DNA from: Blastocatellia bacterium
GTDB taxonomy: Bacteria; Acidobacteriota; Blastocatellia; Pyrinomonadales; Pyrinomonadaceae
Length of the DNA stretch: 64,000 nt
Direction: 5' to 3'
Assembly (NCBI GenBank): GCA_003168335.1
Contig: PMSM01000002.1
Location: 124,001-188,000 of the forward strand
The notes under the pieces were generated by a model. It ran no database searches. It was not told the origin of the DNA and saw nothing but the letters and a program-made list of their open reading frames with translations. Shown here in pieces: positions 16,876-25,752 of this stretch (position 1 is the first letter of the stretch; the number at the start of each line of letters is the position of its first letter). The position numbers and the translations under genes were made by a program.

Positions 16876-17238
16876 TTAAGCGATTCTCAGCCGTCGTTTT
16901 TCGTTTTGAGTTCTTCGCCTTTCAGCTTCTTCTCGCGCCCACAAGTCAGCCTCATCTCGGTGAAACCGCAGAAGGTCGCCCATGTAAGCATGAGGCAAAG
17001 GATGTTCGCGGTCGGAGCGCCTGGCCCACTTCACTATTCCAGCGGTGGTGGGTTCTCCATTCGCGTTGACGAGCTGCCAGTACCGGGCAAGCTGGCTCGC
17101 GGTCATCCAATCGGGCATGGGCTCCGCTGTGGGTTTTTCGATCTCACGCTGCGCTAGAAGTAACGCGATTGCATCCTGAGTCGCGCGATCGATTACGCTG
17201 GCGAGTCTATCTCTTAGGTCTAAGTATTGGTCGGTCAT
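16876..17238 (-). CDS. HTH protein, probable excisionase of the defence element
   Basis: 120 residues from the ATG at 17238 (a second ATG at 17253 gives five more). The middle, PDWMTASQLARYWQLVNANGEPTTAGIVKWAR, is an HTH of the type used to select DNA sites by excisionases; N- and C-termini are helical and charged. It lies on the integrase strand, 126 bases upstream of it. I infer a recombination directionality or regulatory role. Confidence 0.6.
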   Translation of the reverse strand: MTDQYLDLRDRLASVIDRATQDAIALLLAQREIEKPTAEPMPDWMTASQLARYWQLVNANGEPTTAGIVKWARRSDREHPLPHAYMGDLLRFHRDEADLWAREEAERRRTQNEKRRLRIA

Positions 17239-17639
17239 GGTGGACTCGACCATTACAAGGTATGTGCCAATGACCTCTTACAAGCATCGAGCGATACTCG
17301 ATGCAGAAACACCCGGAAAATCGAATGATTTGTGGTCGTGCGGGTTCTGATCACAAAAAGGGTGTGCCTGTGGGAAACAAGTTTTGGACGTTTTGTTACG
17401 CCCCCCTACCTCGCACGCAGATCGTTGGCTGGGAGATCTTCGGCATCCGTAGCGCAAGCAAGTCTCACCGGCCAATCAAACTCGTCATGCGCTCCGTTGG
17501 TCAACTCGGCGAGGCACGAAAGAGGGCATACGCGGAGAGTCATGAGCCGGTCTAACGAGTGACAAGACTGTCTGTTATTAAAACCGCGAGCGCGTTCGTC
17601 ATGAGTCTTGATTGGTGGTGAGCGCTCCGAGAACTGAGA

Positions 17640-17934
17640 GCGCTGAATCGTTCAAACTGAAATTGAGATCATGATGATCTTGCTTGCGAAGAACGATGAT
17701 TTTGGTTGCGCGGAGACCTTTGAACTTTTTCCTCGAAACTTCATGAACCTTAAGCTGCAAATCATTGAAACAAACAGCTTGCGAGAAACCTTAAGAACCT
17801 TAGGCAAAAAGCTTAGGATTCTTAAAACCCTAAGGTCTTAAGAATCTGACATTTGACTAGATCGCGCTCTCGAAAAACGCGTCTCTATCCTGTCTGCTCA
17901 TTAATGTTCAATCCTAAGGTTGAATGTACCGCGC
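17640..17934 (+). repeat. Iteron-like unit 1 (CCTTAAG/CCTTAGG type)
   Basis: First of two long tandem units in a 1.6-kb non-coding stretch (17239-18824). It holds AACCTTAAG at 17746 and 17787, AACCTTAGG at 17796, CCTAAGG at 17829, then a conserved block from TTGACT (17853) to GTACCGC (17926-17932). Inside that block CCTAAGGTT at 17913 is the exact inverse of AACCTTAGG. Layout suggests a binding array plus one cognate site near a promoter or origin. I see no credible gene in it. Confidence 0.55.
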
Positions 17935-18251
17935 CACTGAACGATTAAGTGACGCACTTGGAGACCATCAAGTTGTTCACTTTCAGAACACGATTTTTGT
18001 CAATGATGAAGGTGGATTCGAGACTCGATTCGAGCGAATCGCGTGGCGTGTTAAACCGCAAAATCGTAACATGCAAATCACTGCCAATAAGGTGGTTACA
18101 GGAAAGGTTACGAAGTGTAACGAAAAAGGTTACACTTCTTAAATGTGTAACGTCTTAAGAATCTAAGAATTGACTCAATCGCGCTCCCGTTAAACGCCTC
18201 TCTATCCTGTCCGCTCAGTAATCTTCAAGTGTAACGTTGCATGTACCGCCT
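17935..18251 (+). repeat. Iteron-like unit 2 (GGTTAC/GTGTAACG type)
   Basis: Paralogue of unit 1 displaced by 317 bp. The conserved block TTGACT (18170) to GTACCGC is retained, including TCTATCCTGTC and the GCTCA-TAAT stretch. The array motif is different: GGTTACA 18094, GGTTACG 18106, GTGTAACG 18115, GGTTACAC 18128, GTGTAACG 18145. The block-internal position that held CCTAAGGTT in unit 1 holds GTGTAACG (18229) here. A partial third unit appears to begin at 18252 (GTTCATTTTGAAACAGGATT-like). Array motif and block motif thus change together. Confidence 0.55.
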
Positions 18252-18449
18252 TGCGCGACGCGTCTGAAGAGTCTTCGGGTCGTTCATTTTGAAACAGGAT
18301 TCTTATCGACGAGTCGCGGGAGGTCACCTACTTCCGGGAGCCCTTGCCATCGCTGCTTATGCCACATGTTAGTTAGCCGAATCTTTGTGGCCGCAGGAGG
18401 CGTCTGCGAAAACCACGCGCGGGAGAAAAATCAAAACCAGCCGGGCGTA

Positions 18450-18543
18450 CGATAACGTTCATTATGTGCCGGGGCGGGTGGCGTGACACCGCTTCTCAGG
18501 TGGCGCGATGCCTGTCTGACCAGGACATAATGCGCCGTTATCG
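18450..18543 (+). repeat. attC-like imperfect hairpin
   Basis: Outer arms CGATAACG (18450-18457) and CGTTATCG (18536-18543) pair over 8 bp. An unpaired step follows (TT against CGC). Inner arms CATTATGT (18460-18467) and ACATAATG (18525-18532) pair over 8 bp, then an extra G and CC/GG. R-box pairing, unpaired spacer, L-box pairing and one extrahelical base are the features of integron attC sites; 94 bases is in their size range. The R' box GTTATCG only partly fits GTTRRRY and no integron integrase is present. Confidence 0.35.
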
Positions 18544-18824
18544 GATGACCGTCCGACTGCGACAAAGCGCTTGGCCGACGAACCGCTAATGGTCGCGCAT
18601 GCCCTTTTGTGATTGTGTTGAAAGGATCGTTCGGATTGGGGGGGGGACCCCTTCATCTTTCGGAGTCATCCGTCACATGGTGATTAAATCATGCCACTCG
18701 AGCTTGAATTCGGATTCATAGCGATTTCTCACGTTAATCATCTATAATCCAGTTTCCGAACCTGGACATTAACTCTACGCATAAAAAGGCGCCTATCACC
18801 TTATCAAAGACAGAGAGTATTAGC

Positions 18825-20540
18825 GTGAGCAAGAGATCACAACTCTGCACAACGCCTGATCGATCACGCCTCATGTCGAGAGTTCGGCAAACGGGGACAT
18901 CGCAAGAGCTGAACGTTCAGGCAATTCTTCAATCCTTAGGATATTTCTTTGATACGAAGGCGATTGACTTACCTGGGACACCTGACATCGTAAACCGGCC
19001 AGACAAATGGGCGATCTATGTTCACGGTTGTTTTTGGCATGCACACAAATGTCCTCTCTGGAAGATTCCAAAAACGAATCCGCAGTTCTGGCGAGAGAAA
19101 TTTGTAGCCAACAAGCGACGTGACAAAACAAAGCTCAAGCAACTAAGGAAGCGTGGCTATTCAGTTCTGACTTTATGGCAGTGTCAATTAAACAATCAAA
19201 GCACAGCTGTTGCGTTGGTCAGAAAATTCATGGCGAAGGTCGAATCGAATGGATTCGTCAATGGTCATAATGTAACCGTAAAACAGCGTCAGCCCGAACA
19301 AGCTCTGGGCAGACGCGAAGCTTACATATACGACGAACAAAAAAAGCTCATTTCACGCAAGGTGAACAAGAACAATGGAGAGGCTTTCGTAAGCACGCTC
19401 CAGGTTGGCGAAAGTCCACGAAGACGTGATTCACATGCGACTTTTGATCAAGCTTTTCTCAGGAATAGCGAAAAAGTACGTCATGGAAGCCTTAAGGGAA
19501 CCGTAAGAGTGGTGGATTTGTTTTCTGGGTGTGGGGGCCTTTCCCTAGGAGTTCGCGAAGCCTCCATTGCCCTGGGCTACAAGTTTGATCCTTTACTCGC
19601 AGTCGATGAGAACGCTGCGAGTTTGAAAGTTTATATCGATAATTTCGATCCGCGATTCGTATCCGATTGTGATATTTGTGACATTCTCACAGGGAAAATC
19701 GGAGACACCCTGCAGCCTGAAGAGCGCGCGTTGATCAAGGGCCTTGGTTCTGTTCACGTTCTTTTGGCCGGCCCTCCGTGTCAAGGGCACTCTGATCTGA
19801 ACAACCACACTCGTAGGATAGATAAGCGGAACAAGCTTTATGATAGGGTCGCGAGGTTCGCACAACTTGCCGGACCTGAACACATCCTGATTGAGAATGT
19901 ACCAGCCGTAATTCACGGGCGAGGGCGAGTTGTAGAAAAGACAGTAACTCAGTTGCAGCGACTTGGCTATAACGTTGATACCGGAGTGGTTGATTTGGCC
20001 GAGCTAGGCGTCCCACAAAGGCGGAAGCGGCACATATTGATCGCATCACACTCTAGATGCTTGTCGGTTCATGATGTGGTTGAGGCGCACAAGGTTGAGA
20101 CTCCCCGGAATATCAGATGGGCAATAGGCGATATCAAAGCGACAATGGACAATGGAGCGTTTGATCGTCCGTCCGAACTGCACGGCTCCAATCTGAGTCG
20201 AGTCAACTACCTTTTCAGAACAGAGCGTTATGACTTGCCGAATAGATTGAGACCAATTTGTCATCAGCGTGAACATTCCTATAAATCGATGTACGGGCGT
20301 CTTAAGTACGCCGAACTCTCTCAGACAATCACTAGTGGTTTTGGGTCTCCTGGTCAGGGTCGTTTCATACATCCTGCACGACCAACAACCCTAACCCCGC
20401 ATGAGGCTGCAAGATTGCAATTCTTTCCCGACTCATTTGACTTCTCTTCTGCACGACTTCGAACTTCATTAGCTAATATGATCGGAAATGCAGTGCCAAT
20501 GAAGTTGTCCTACGCGTTTTGCATGGAGTTCATCAGCTAA
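18825..20540 (+). CDS. Vsr-type endonuclease fused to C5 cytosine DNA methyltransferase
   Basis: 571 residues. Residues 1-130 are a Vsr/PD-(D/E)xK-like nuclease: RSRLMSRVRQTGTSQELNVQ, LPGTPDIV with the catalytic Asp, YVHGCFWHAHKC, W-x-EKF-x-N-x-RRD and VLTLWQCQL. After a ~90-residue linker, residues ~225-571 are a complete m5C methyltransferase: DLFSGCGGLS (SAM site), AGPPCQGHS (catalytic Cys), IENVPAV, and GVPQRRKRHILIAS (motif VIII). Vsr normally nicks T:G mismatches made by m5C deamination and is a separate protein; here it is the N-terminus of the methylase. It heads a four-gene operon and overlaps the next start (TAATG at 20538). Role: restriction-modification or marking of self DNA. Confidence 0.9.
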   Translation: MSKRSQLCTTPDRSRLMSRVRQTGTSQELNVQAILQSLGYFFDTKAIDLPGTPDIVNRPDKWAIYVHGCFWHAHKCPLWKIPKTNPQFWREKFVANKRRDKTKLKQLRKRGYSVLTLWQCQLNNQSTAVALVRKFMAKVESNGFVNGHNVTVKQRQPEQALGRREAYIYDEQKKLISRKVNKNNGEAFVSTLQVGESPRRRDSHATFDQAFLRNSEKVRHGSLKGTVRVVDLFSGCGGLSLGVREASIALGYKFDPLLAVDENAASLKVYIDNFDPRFVSDCDICDILTGKIGDTLQPEERALIKGLGSVHVLLAGPPCQGHSDLNNHTRRIDKRNKLYDRVARFAQLAGPEHILIENVPAVIHGRGRVVEKTVTQLQRLGYNVDTGVVDLAELGVPQRRKRHILIASHSRCLSVHDVVEAHKVETPRNIRWAIGDIKATMDNGAFDRPSELHGSNLSRVNYLFRTERYDLPNRLRPICHQREHSYKSMYGRLKYAELSQTITSGFGSPGQGRFIHPARPTTLTPHEAARLQFFPDSFDFSSARLRTSLANMIGNAVPMKLSYAFCMEFIS

Positions 20541-22789
20541 TGGCAAATCTGCAGAAACGCCCAACGACGGCTATCGCCTTGGCGAAGAATACTTCGAAGA
20601 AGCCAAAGCTGGAATCAATAAACTTCACAGTTGATTCGGCCATGCTAAGAGAGTTAGGCGAGCGTCTAGTCGGCCAACCGCATATCGCGTTAGCAGAGCT
20701 AATCAAGAACAGTTATGACGCGGATGCAACCAATGTGATGATCAAGTTCGACCATGATCGTATTGAAGTCTCAGACAATGGTCATGGAATGGATTTTAGA
20801 GAATTCAAAAATTTTTGGATGAGGATCGGGTCTGCTCACAAACAGGAGCTGCAGTTCTCTAGGAACTTCCAACGCCCAGTCACTGGATCAAAAGGAGTGG
20901 GCCGTTTGGCGGTTCAGTTCCTTGGAAACAAAATCGAACTGCGCACAGTCTCCGAAAATGACGAGAATTCTGAACTGCAAGCATACGTCAATTGGGATGA
21001 AGCAGTTCAGGCTGGAGACCTTACAGAGGCACAAGCCAAATATCGCGAGATTTCTAGCGAGTCTTCATTCCCCGGCGATTCAAGCCATGGAACAGCGGTT
21101 GTCCTGGTGGGTCTCAGCCAGAAGTGGACAACTCCAGAGATAGTTAATCTTGCTCGAGAGATTTGGTGGTTGCAACCGCCGTTTCGAAGCAATCCTCGCT
21201 TGAAGTCAGACAGACAAAGACAGTTCACCGTTGAAATTAAGAGCCCAGATCCGAAGACCGTGGAAGAATTTGAACGGCAAATGCGTGCGTATCTTGATAT
21301 CTGGTATGCGCGTCTCGTTGGTAGGTTAGAGTCGACAGATGGAGGCGTTGGTGGGTCAGGTAAGGTGCAGCTTTATCTTGAGTTCTCAGACGAAACGAAG
21401 ACCAAATGGAGTTATTCTGCACCCCGCGCATTGAAGTCGCTGGAGTTTGAGATTCGTGTCTTTCACCTTAAATACAGACAACCGCATGGAATTCAGGTTG
21501 ACTACGCAAGAAAGTATTTGAACGAACATGGCGGGGTACACGTCTATGACGCCGGATTTCATTTGCCCTACTACGGGGTTGAGCACGACTGGTTGGACAT
21601 CGAAATAGATCACTCCCATCGATTATCCAGATCGAAATTGCTACCAGACTCGCTGCAGGTTGTGGAAGGGATGAACTTTCTTCCCACTCAGACGCGGCTC
21701 TTTGGCGTTGTTCACGTTGACACATCAGCCGAGCGCAGGTTTGCATCAAGAAGCAAGCAGAAAACTCCTGAATGCCTTCAAATTCAAATATCCCGTGATC
21801 GTTTAGTCGATAATCATGCATACCGAGCGCTCCGATCCATCATCAGAACGGCCGTTGATTTTTACGCGATGGAGGAAGCGAAAAGAGCGCTTGAAAGAGC
21901 TGAAGCGCTTCGTCCTATCGAACGTGCTAGCGAGAAGTTTCAAAGAGTTGATGAAGTACTCTCAAGCTTTCGTAATGAGATTCCGAAACCCGTATATAGC
22001 AAGTTACGCGAGAACGTTAGGGACGCTATTGAAGCGAGTCAAACGGAAGCCGAACTAGTCAGCCGACAAGTTGGGCTCTTGGGATCGTTGGCCACAGCAG
22101 GGATTTCTGCGCTGGCTTATGAACACGAGGTAAACGTTCAGATGCACTTGCTTGAGGAAGTTGTTGATCAAATTGAACACATGGCGAAGGGCGGCCGGAG
22201 CGAACGAAACCTTGGCGGTCTTTCTAAGAGACTGCGCGAATGGTTAGAGCGTGCGAGGTCAACTCGAGCTTTGTTCTCTTCGCTTCTGAACGAAGAAAAC
22301 AGGATCGCAAAGGGAAGATTCAAGGCTAAGGCAATCGTAGAAGACGTAAAGATACAAATTCAATCAGTAGCACGCGGCGTGGAAATAGACACCAACGACG
22401 TAGATGAATCCTTAAGATTTCCAGAGGCAGGGTATCCAGAGTGGAGCGCGATTTTTCAGAATGTATTTATCAACGCGATAAATGCAATGCTTGATTCAAA
22501 GAGGAGAAAGATCGCAGTTTCCTCCGGCTCGTTTGGTCGTGAGAGGCGGATCTTAGTTCAAGACACAGGTTCAGGAGTCGACCTAGAGTCAGCTGACGAC
22601 TTATTCAAGCCATTTGTAAGGAGGACACAGATATCTCGGGCTAGGCGGGAACTGGGGCTTGGGGGTACTGGGCTTGGTCTGACGATCGTTCGGATGATTG
22701 CGGCAAATCTGGACTGCAAAGTCAGCTTCGTGAAACCACAGGGTAACTTCAAGAGTGCGTTTCAACTCTCGTGGAAGGAATTGAGATGA
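20540..22789 (+). CDS. Histidine kinase with MORC/Hsp90-like N-terminal ATPase
   Basis: 749 residues from the ATG at 20540 (GGAG 12 bases upstream; an in-frame ATG at 20519 lacks a SD). The N-terminal GHKL ATPase has AELIKNSYDADA (N box), DNGHGM (G1) and GSKGVGRLA, like MORC, MutL and Hsp90. About 230 residues follow with no known motif, then helices. The C-terminal half is a histidine kinase: an H-box in ISALAYEHEV (His about 529), NVFINAINAM (N box about 640), QDTGSGVD and GTGLGLTIVR. No TM segment, so it is cytoplasmic. Two GHKL ATPases in one chain, one of them sensory in position, is unusual. ATGA overlap with the receiver gene shows coupling. Confidence 0.85.
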   Translation: MANLQKRPTTAIALAKNTSKKPKLESINFTVDSAMLRELGERLVGQPHIALAELIKNSYDADATNVMIKFDHDRIEVSDNGHGMDFREFKNFWMRIGSAHKQELQFSRNFQRPVTGSKGVGRLAVQFLGNKIELRTVSENDENSELQAYVNWDEAVQAGDLTEAQAKYREISSESSFPGDSSHGTAVVLVGLSQKWTTPEIVNLAREIWWLQPPFRSNPRLKSDRQRQFTVEIKSPDPKTVEEFERQMRAYLDIWYARLVGRLESTDGGVGGSGKVQLYLEFSDETKTKWSYSAPRALKSLEFEIRVFHLKYRQPHGIQVDYARKYLNEHGGVHVYDAGFHLPYYGVEHDWLDIEIDHSHRLSRSKLLPDSLQVVEGMNFLPTQTRLFGVVHVDTSAERRFASRSKQKTPECLQIQISRDRLVDNHAYRALRSIIRTAVDFYAMEEAKRALERAEALRPIERASEKFQRVDEVLSSFRNEIPKPVYSKLRENVRDAIEASQTEAELVSRQVGLLGSLATAGISALAYEHEVNVQMHLLEEVVDQIEHMAKGGRSERNLGGLSKRLREWLERARSTRALFSSLLNEENRIAKGRFKAKAIVEDVKIQIQSVARGVEIDTNDVDESLRFPEAGYPEWSAIFQNVFINAINAMLDSKRRKIAVSSGSFGRERRILVQDTGSGVDLESADDLFKPFVRRTQISRARRELGLGGTGLGLTIVRMIAANLDCKVSFVKPQGNFKSAFQLSWKELR

Positions 22790-24006
22790 AAAAGAAAAAG
22801 ATTCTGATTTGCGACGACGTAACGAATGTTCGTCAGCTATGGAAGAAGACTCTTGAGCAGATTCCTTTCGTCAAGCGCCATTTTGAAATACAGATCCTCG
22901 GCGATCAGTTTGGGGATACGTTGAAGGCGCTGGAAAAGAGACGTCGCGAGGCTAGAGAGACAAAAAAACACAGTAAGTGGAAGACAAATATTTTTGATTC
23001 AGCGTCGATCTTGATAGTTGATTACGACCTGCTCGACTTCAGTAGAGAAGATTACATAACCGGGGAAGGCGTTGCATATCTGGCGAGGTGTTACTCGCGA
23101 TGCGGACTGATAATCGCGTTGAATCAATTTGGCGTTAACTCATTTGATTTGACTTTGAAATCCAATCCTGACTCGTTTGCGGACCTTAACTTAGGAAGCG
23201 ACCAACTTGATAATCCGGGACTGTGGGTTGAGCCTTGGAATGGTTTTCGACCTTGGCATTGGCCCTTGCTCCCCGCTGCGCTGGAAGCCTTTGAACGCCG
23301 CGTAAGAGAACTCAAAGGGAATCTTGACAGATCGGTACTCGGTTATTTGGGCTTCAAGAAGGCAGTATCCGAGGCGTTACCTCGATCTACGCGGGAATTC
23401 CTGGGAAGCGGTGACAAACCCGAGACGGTGAAGTTTAGAGAATTCGTCCAAGAATCTGGCAAGGGATTACAAAGAAAAGATCGAGCTGCCGATGATGAAT
23501 CGCTTGCCCGCATTGCGGCAGCTAGAGTTGCCAAATGGCTTGAACGACTTGTCGTTTCAGGCCAAGAAGTTCTTGTTGATGCTCCTCATCTGATAGCTCG
23601 TTTTCCGAGCCTGCTTAATGGACAAAAGGGTAGGATTGAAACTTGGAATAAGACAGCGTCATTAAAAGGAATAACGAGTTTAGGTATCCGACAACGCCAA
23701 ATCGCTGATTTCCGATTTCAAAAAGACAATTGGGTTTCCAGACCTGTTTGGTTTTGGAAAGCGCTGAGTAACCTTGAGGACATTGAAGAAGTTGCCGATC
23801 CTTGGTCGACAGAAACTAGAGACTTCGTCTTCTGTGAAGACGTTTCCAAATTCTTACCAAGTGAAGAAACGAGAGAATTTGTAGCAGATCTAGCCTCTCC
23901 ATTCGTGCGCCGTTTTGTTGCAGACCATAATCCAAAAGCTCTCAAACGGCTGGGTTCTACCCTCAAAAAAGTTGAGTATGTTCCGGCTGTTCGCTTTTCC
24001 CTCTAG
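22786..24006 (+). CDS. Divergent receiver-domain protein with unknown C-terminal domain
   Basis: 406 residues from the ATG at 22786 (GGAA 6 bases before; overlaps the kinase stop). KKILICDDV gives the acidic pair of a receiver; after a ~45-residue charged insertion, SILIVDYDLLDF carries the likely phosphoacceptor Asp. The receiver ends near residue 120. The rest has no HTH and no output domain I recognise; WVEPWNGFRPWHWPLLP is a notable Trp-rich motif and the tail is mixed helix. It is the obvious phosphotransfer partner of the upstream histidine kinase. The C-terminal region would be the effector or would bind one. Confidence 0.75.
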   Translation: MKKKKILICDDVTNVRQLWKKTLEQIPFVKRHFEIQILGDQFGDTLKALEKRRREARETKKHSKWKTNIFDSASILIVDYDLLDFSREDYITGEGVAYLARCYSRCGLIIALNQFGVNSFDLTLKSNPDSFADLNLGSDQLDNPGLWVEPWNGFRPWHWPLLPAALEAFERRVRELKGNLDRSVLGYLGFKKAVSEALPRSTREFLGSGDKPETVKFREFVQESGKGLQRKDRAADDESLARIAAARVAKWLERLVVSGQEVLVDAPHLIARFPSLLNGQKGRIETWNKTASLKGITSLGIRQRQIADFRFQKDNWVSRPVWFWKALSNLEDIEEVADPWSTETRDFVFCEDVSKFLPSEETREFVADLASPFVRRFVADHNPKALKRLGSTLKKVEYVPAVRFSL

Positions 24007-24024
24007 TGCTCAAGAACAAACGCT

Positions 24025-24858
24025 ATGGCTCAAGAACCAGTGTACGATCAGGAATTGAAACTCTTTCGGGATTTGTTCATAGCAATTTGGGATCATCACC
24101 GAAAGCCCTGGCTGCGTTTCAGGGGCCAAGCAAAAGACATCTTTCAGGAGATAGGGACTACATTCAATACCTTGAGTACCGTAGAGGAGCTTGAGGCATC
24201 TTTACCATCCGAAGCTCGAGTGAGCGCGGAATTTCCGCCGAATAGATTTCTTTATCTTAACCCTATCACGATCGGTGGAACTTTGCTTCCGCTTATTCGA
24301 CTTAAGTGTGATTTTGGGCGCTCAATTCCAGAGGTCCGGGTTCGCATGGGATTGTTTCTAAAGTATGGAGTAGATACAAAAGCGATCGGATATCGATTGG
24401 AATCACCTGAAGGCCCCGGCGCCCATCACTATTATCATCTGCAAATGATTAGGGGATTTGACCGCCACTCTCACTTCACGACTGACGACTGCCTTAGCTG
24501 GTTCCCCGATCAATCTCCAACTTTCCCTCTCGATGCTGACAGTCCTGTCAGGTTGATTCTGAGTCTACTGATCGGTCTTTACGGACTTCTTGAGACGGGC
24601 ACGATGCTCAGAGACACCGGCCTCACGGCTCGCGCGAAGCCATACCTTGATAAAATGTCCTGCTTTTCGATGTTGCCAATCGAATGGTATTGGAGAGTCC
24701 TTAAGCAGGGCGCCTCGAAACACGAATTTTACAGAACACCAAAAGAACCAGCAGTGTTCAGAAGAGACTTCAGACAACATGCGGGGAGCAAGCTAGAAGC
24801 AATCACGGAAGGATTCTACAAGGCACAATCGAGGAAGAATCAGCGGGTGCATTTATGA
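24025..24858 (+). CDS. Hypothetical protein, last gene of the defence-like operon
   Basis: 277 residues, soluble. Features: FRDLFIAIWDHHRKPWLRFRGQAK near the N-terminus, GPGAHHYYHLQMIRGFDRH in the middle, a hydrophobic segment RLILSLLIGLYGLLETGTML, and a basic C-terminus. I do not recognise the family and see no nuclease motif I would defend. It begins 18 bases after the receiver gene stop with no clear SD, so its translation may depend on the upstream gene. It is followed directly by the right end of the element, which is the usual limit of cargo. Confidence 0.65.
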   Translation: MAQEPVYDQELKLFRDLFIAIWDHHRKPWLRFRGQAKDIFQEIGTTFNTLSTVEELEASLPSEARVSAEFPPNRFLYLNPITIGGTLLPLIRLKCDFGRSIPEVRVRMGLFLKYGVDTKAIGYRLESPEGPGAHHYYHLQMIRGFDRHSHFTTDDCLSWFPDQSPTFPLDADSPVRLILSLLIGLYGLLETGTMLRDTGLTARAKPYLDKMSCFSMLPIEWYWRVLKQGASKHEFYRTPKEPAVFRRDFRQHAGSKLEAITEGFYKAQSRKNQRVHL

Positions 24859-24866
24859 ATGTCAAG

Positions 24867-25041
24867 ATGGCGCGATTATGGCGCGATGGCGTGCTGAGAC
24901 GTAGTGAGACGAAACTTACTTTGACGGCTGCGGATTCGGTAAATACTGGGTTATCTCGTTTCGTCTCGCCTTGTTGATGCCCCTCAAACCGTCTCATAAT
25001 CTGTTGGTTCGGGGTTCGAATCCCTGCGGGGGCACCAATTA
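24867..25041 (+). repeat. Right attachment end (attR) of the defence element
   Basis: Arm repeats ATGGCGCGATT (24867) and ATGGCGCGATG (24878) are followed by about 100 bp, then 49 bp (24993-25041) identical to bases 15516-15564, i.e. the tRNA from the anticodon loop through CCA plus four bases. The intact tRNA at the left and this partial copy at the right define an element of about 9.5 kb. The segment between arms and core recurs at 30937-31062 (ACTTTGACGGCTGCGGATTC). The next stretch, 25042-25287, has no gene and contains a single ATGGCGCGA-like site near 25108. Confidence 0.85.
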
Positions 25042-25287
25042 ACTGGCGAGGGTTCTTACATTTACGTCGCGTGAGTTTTTGTTAGATGCGTCTTCAAACT
25101 CACGATGGCGCGAAGATCTTGATGGAAAGGAATGCTGAGATTCTGCTGGCGCCAAAAGCAAGACGGGTAGGACTCGAACTATTCCCTTGAATGACATGGT
25201 CTTGAAGGAATTGATAATGCAAGGAAACAGATGCTGATTACCAGCACCAAGGCCTGATCCTGATCATTCATTCCCTCGTGGGCACCC

Positions 25288-25686
25288 TCATCGCGAGGTG
25301 TCCTTTCGCCGTCGCCGCTCGCTCTCCTTCATCATTTCGCTCAAATCCGCCACCGGCCGTATCTCCATCGTTCCACACTTCATGCCTGGATGCTGCGACA
25401 TAAGCTGAATGGCATGATTGAGGTCTCGCGCCTCAAGGATGTGAAGGCCGCCGAGCTGTTCCTTGGTTTCCGCATAGGGGCCGTCGGTCGTCGTGACTTT
25501 GCCGTTTTTCCAGTACAGGGTCACGGCGGTCTCTGGAGGCTGAAGAGGTACTTCGGCAACCAGATGTCCGTTGGCGCGCAGATGGTCATTGTGCTCAAAG
25601 CATTCGTCGAGCACTGCGTGTCGCTCGTCCTCGGTCATCCCTTCGAATTTTCCTGGCTCGAGGTATCCCAAGCAGATGTATTTCAT
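25288..25686 (-). CDS. YCII-related domain protein
   Basis: 132 residues from the ATG at 25686, preceded by GAGG 9 bases upstream. MKYICLGYLEPGKF, the NDHLRANGHL region and VTTTDGPYAETKEQLGGLHILEA are the ferredoxin-like YCII/DGPF family. Members are small stand-alone or sigma-factor-associated proteins without a settled function. It is the most downstream of four minus-strand genes of two families (YCII, RibD-like). The DGPYAETKEQLGG motif with its Asp and Glu is intact. Confidence 0.85.
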   Translation of the reverse strand: MKYICLGYLEPGKFEGMTEDERHAVLDECFEHNDHLRANGHLVAEVPLQPPETAVTLYWKNGKVTTTDGPYAETKEQLGGLHILEARDLNHAIQLMSQHPGMKCGTMEIRPVADLSEMMKESERRRRKDTSR

Positions 25687-25752
25687 TGTTCTTTTCCTCG
25701 TTCTTGTTCGTTGGGTGGGAGCCAGCACGCACAGCTGTCGCAGATTTCTCTG

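Noticed and set aside
17640-18400. CRISPR array
   Set aside because: Repeats are 317 bp apart with 7-9 bp motifs at irregular spacing; no 25-40 bp repeats with unique spacers and no cas genes.
17278-18455. Several 60-84 codon frames in the iteron-like region
   Set aside because: They cross the repeats on both strands, have no SD or motif, and change frame between repeat copies.
18825-24858. DISARM or BREX system
   Set aside because: A methylase is present but there is no DrmA/DrmB helicase pair, PglZ, BrxC or Lon-like gene.
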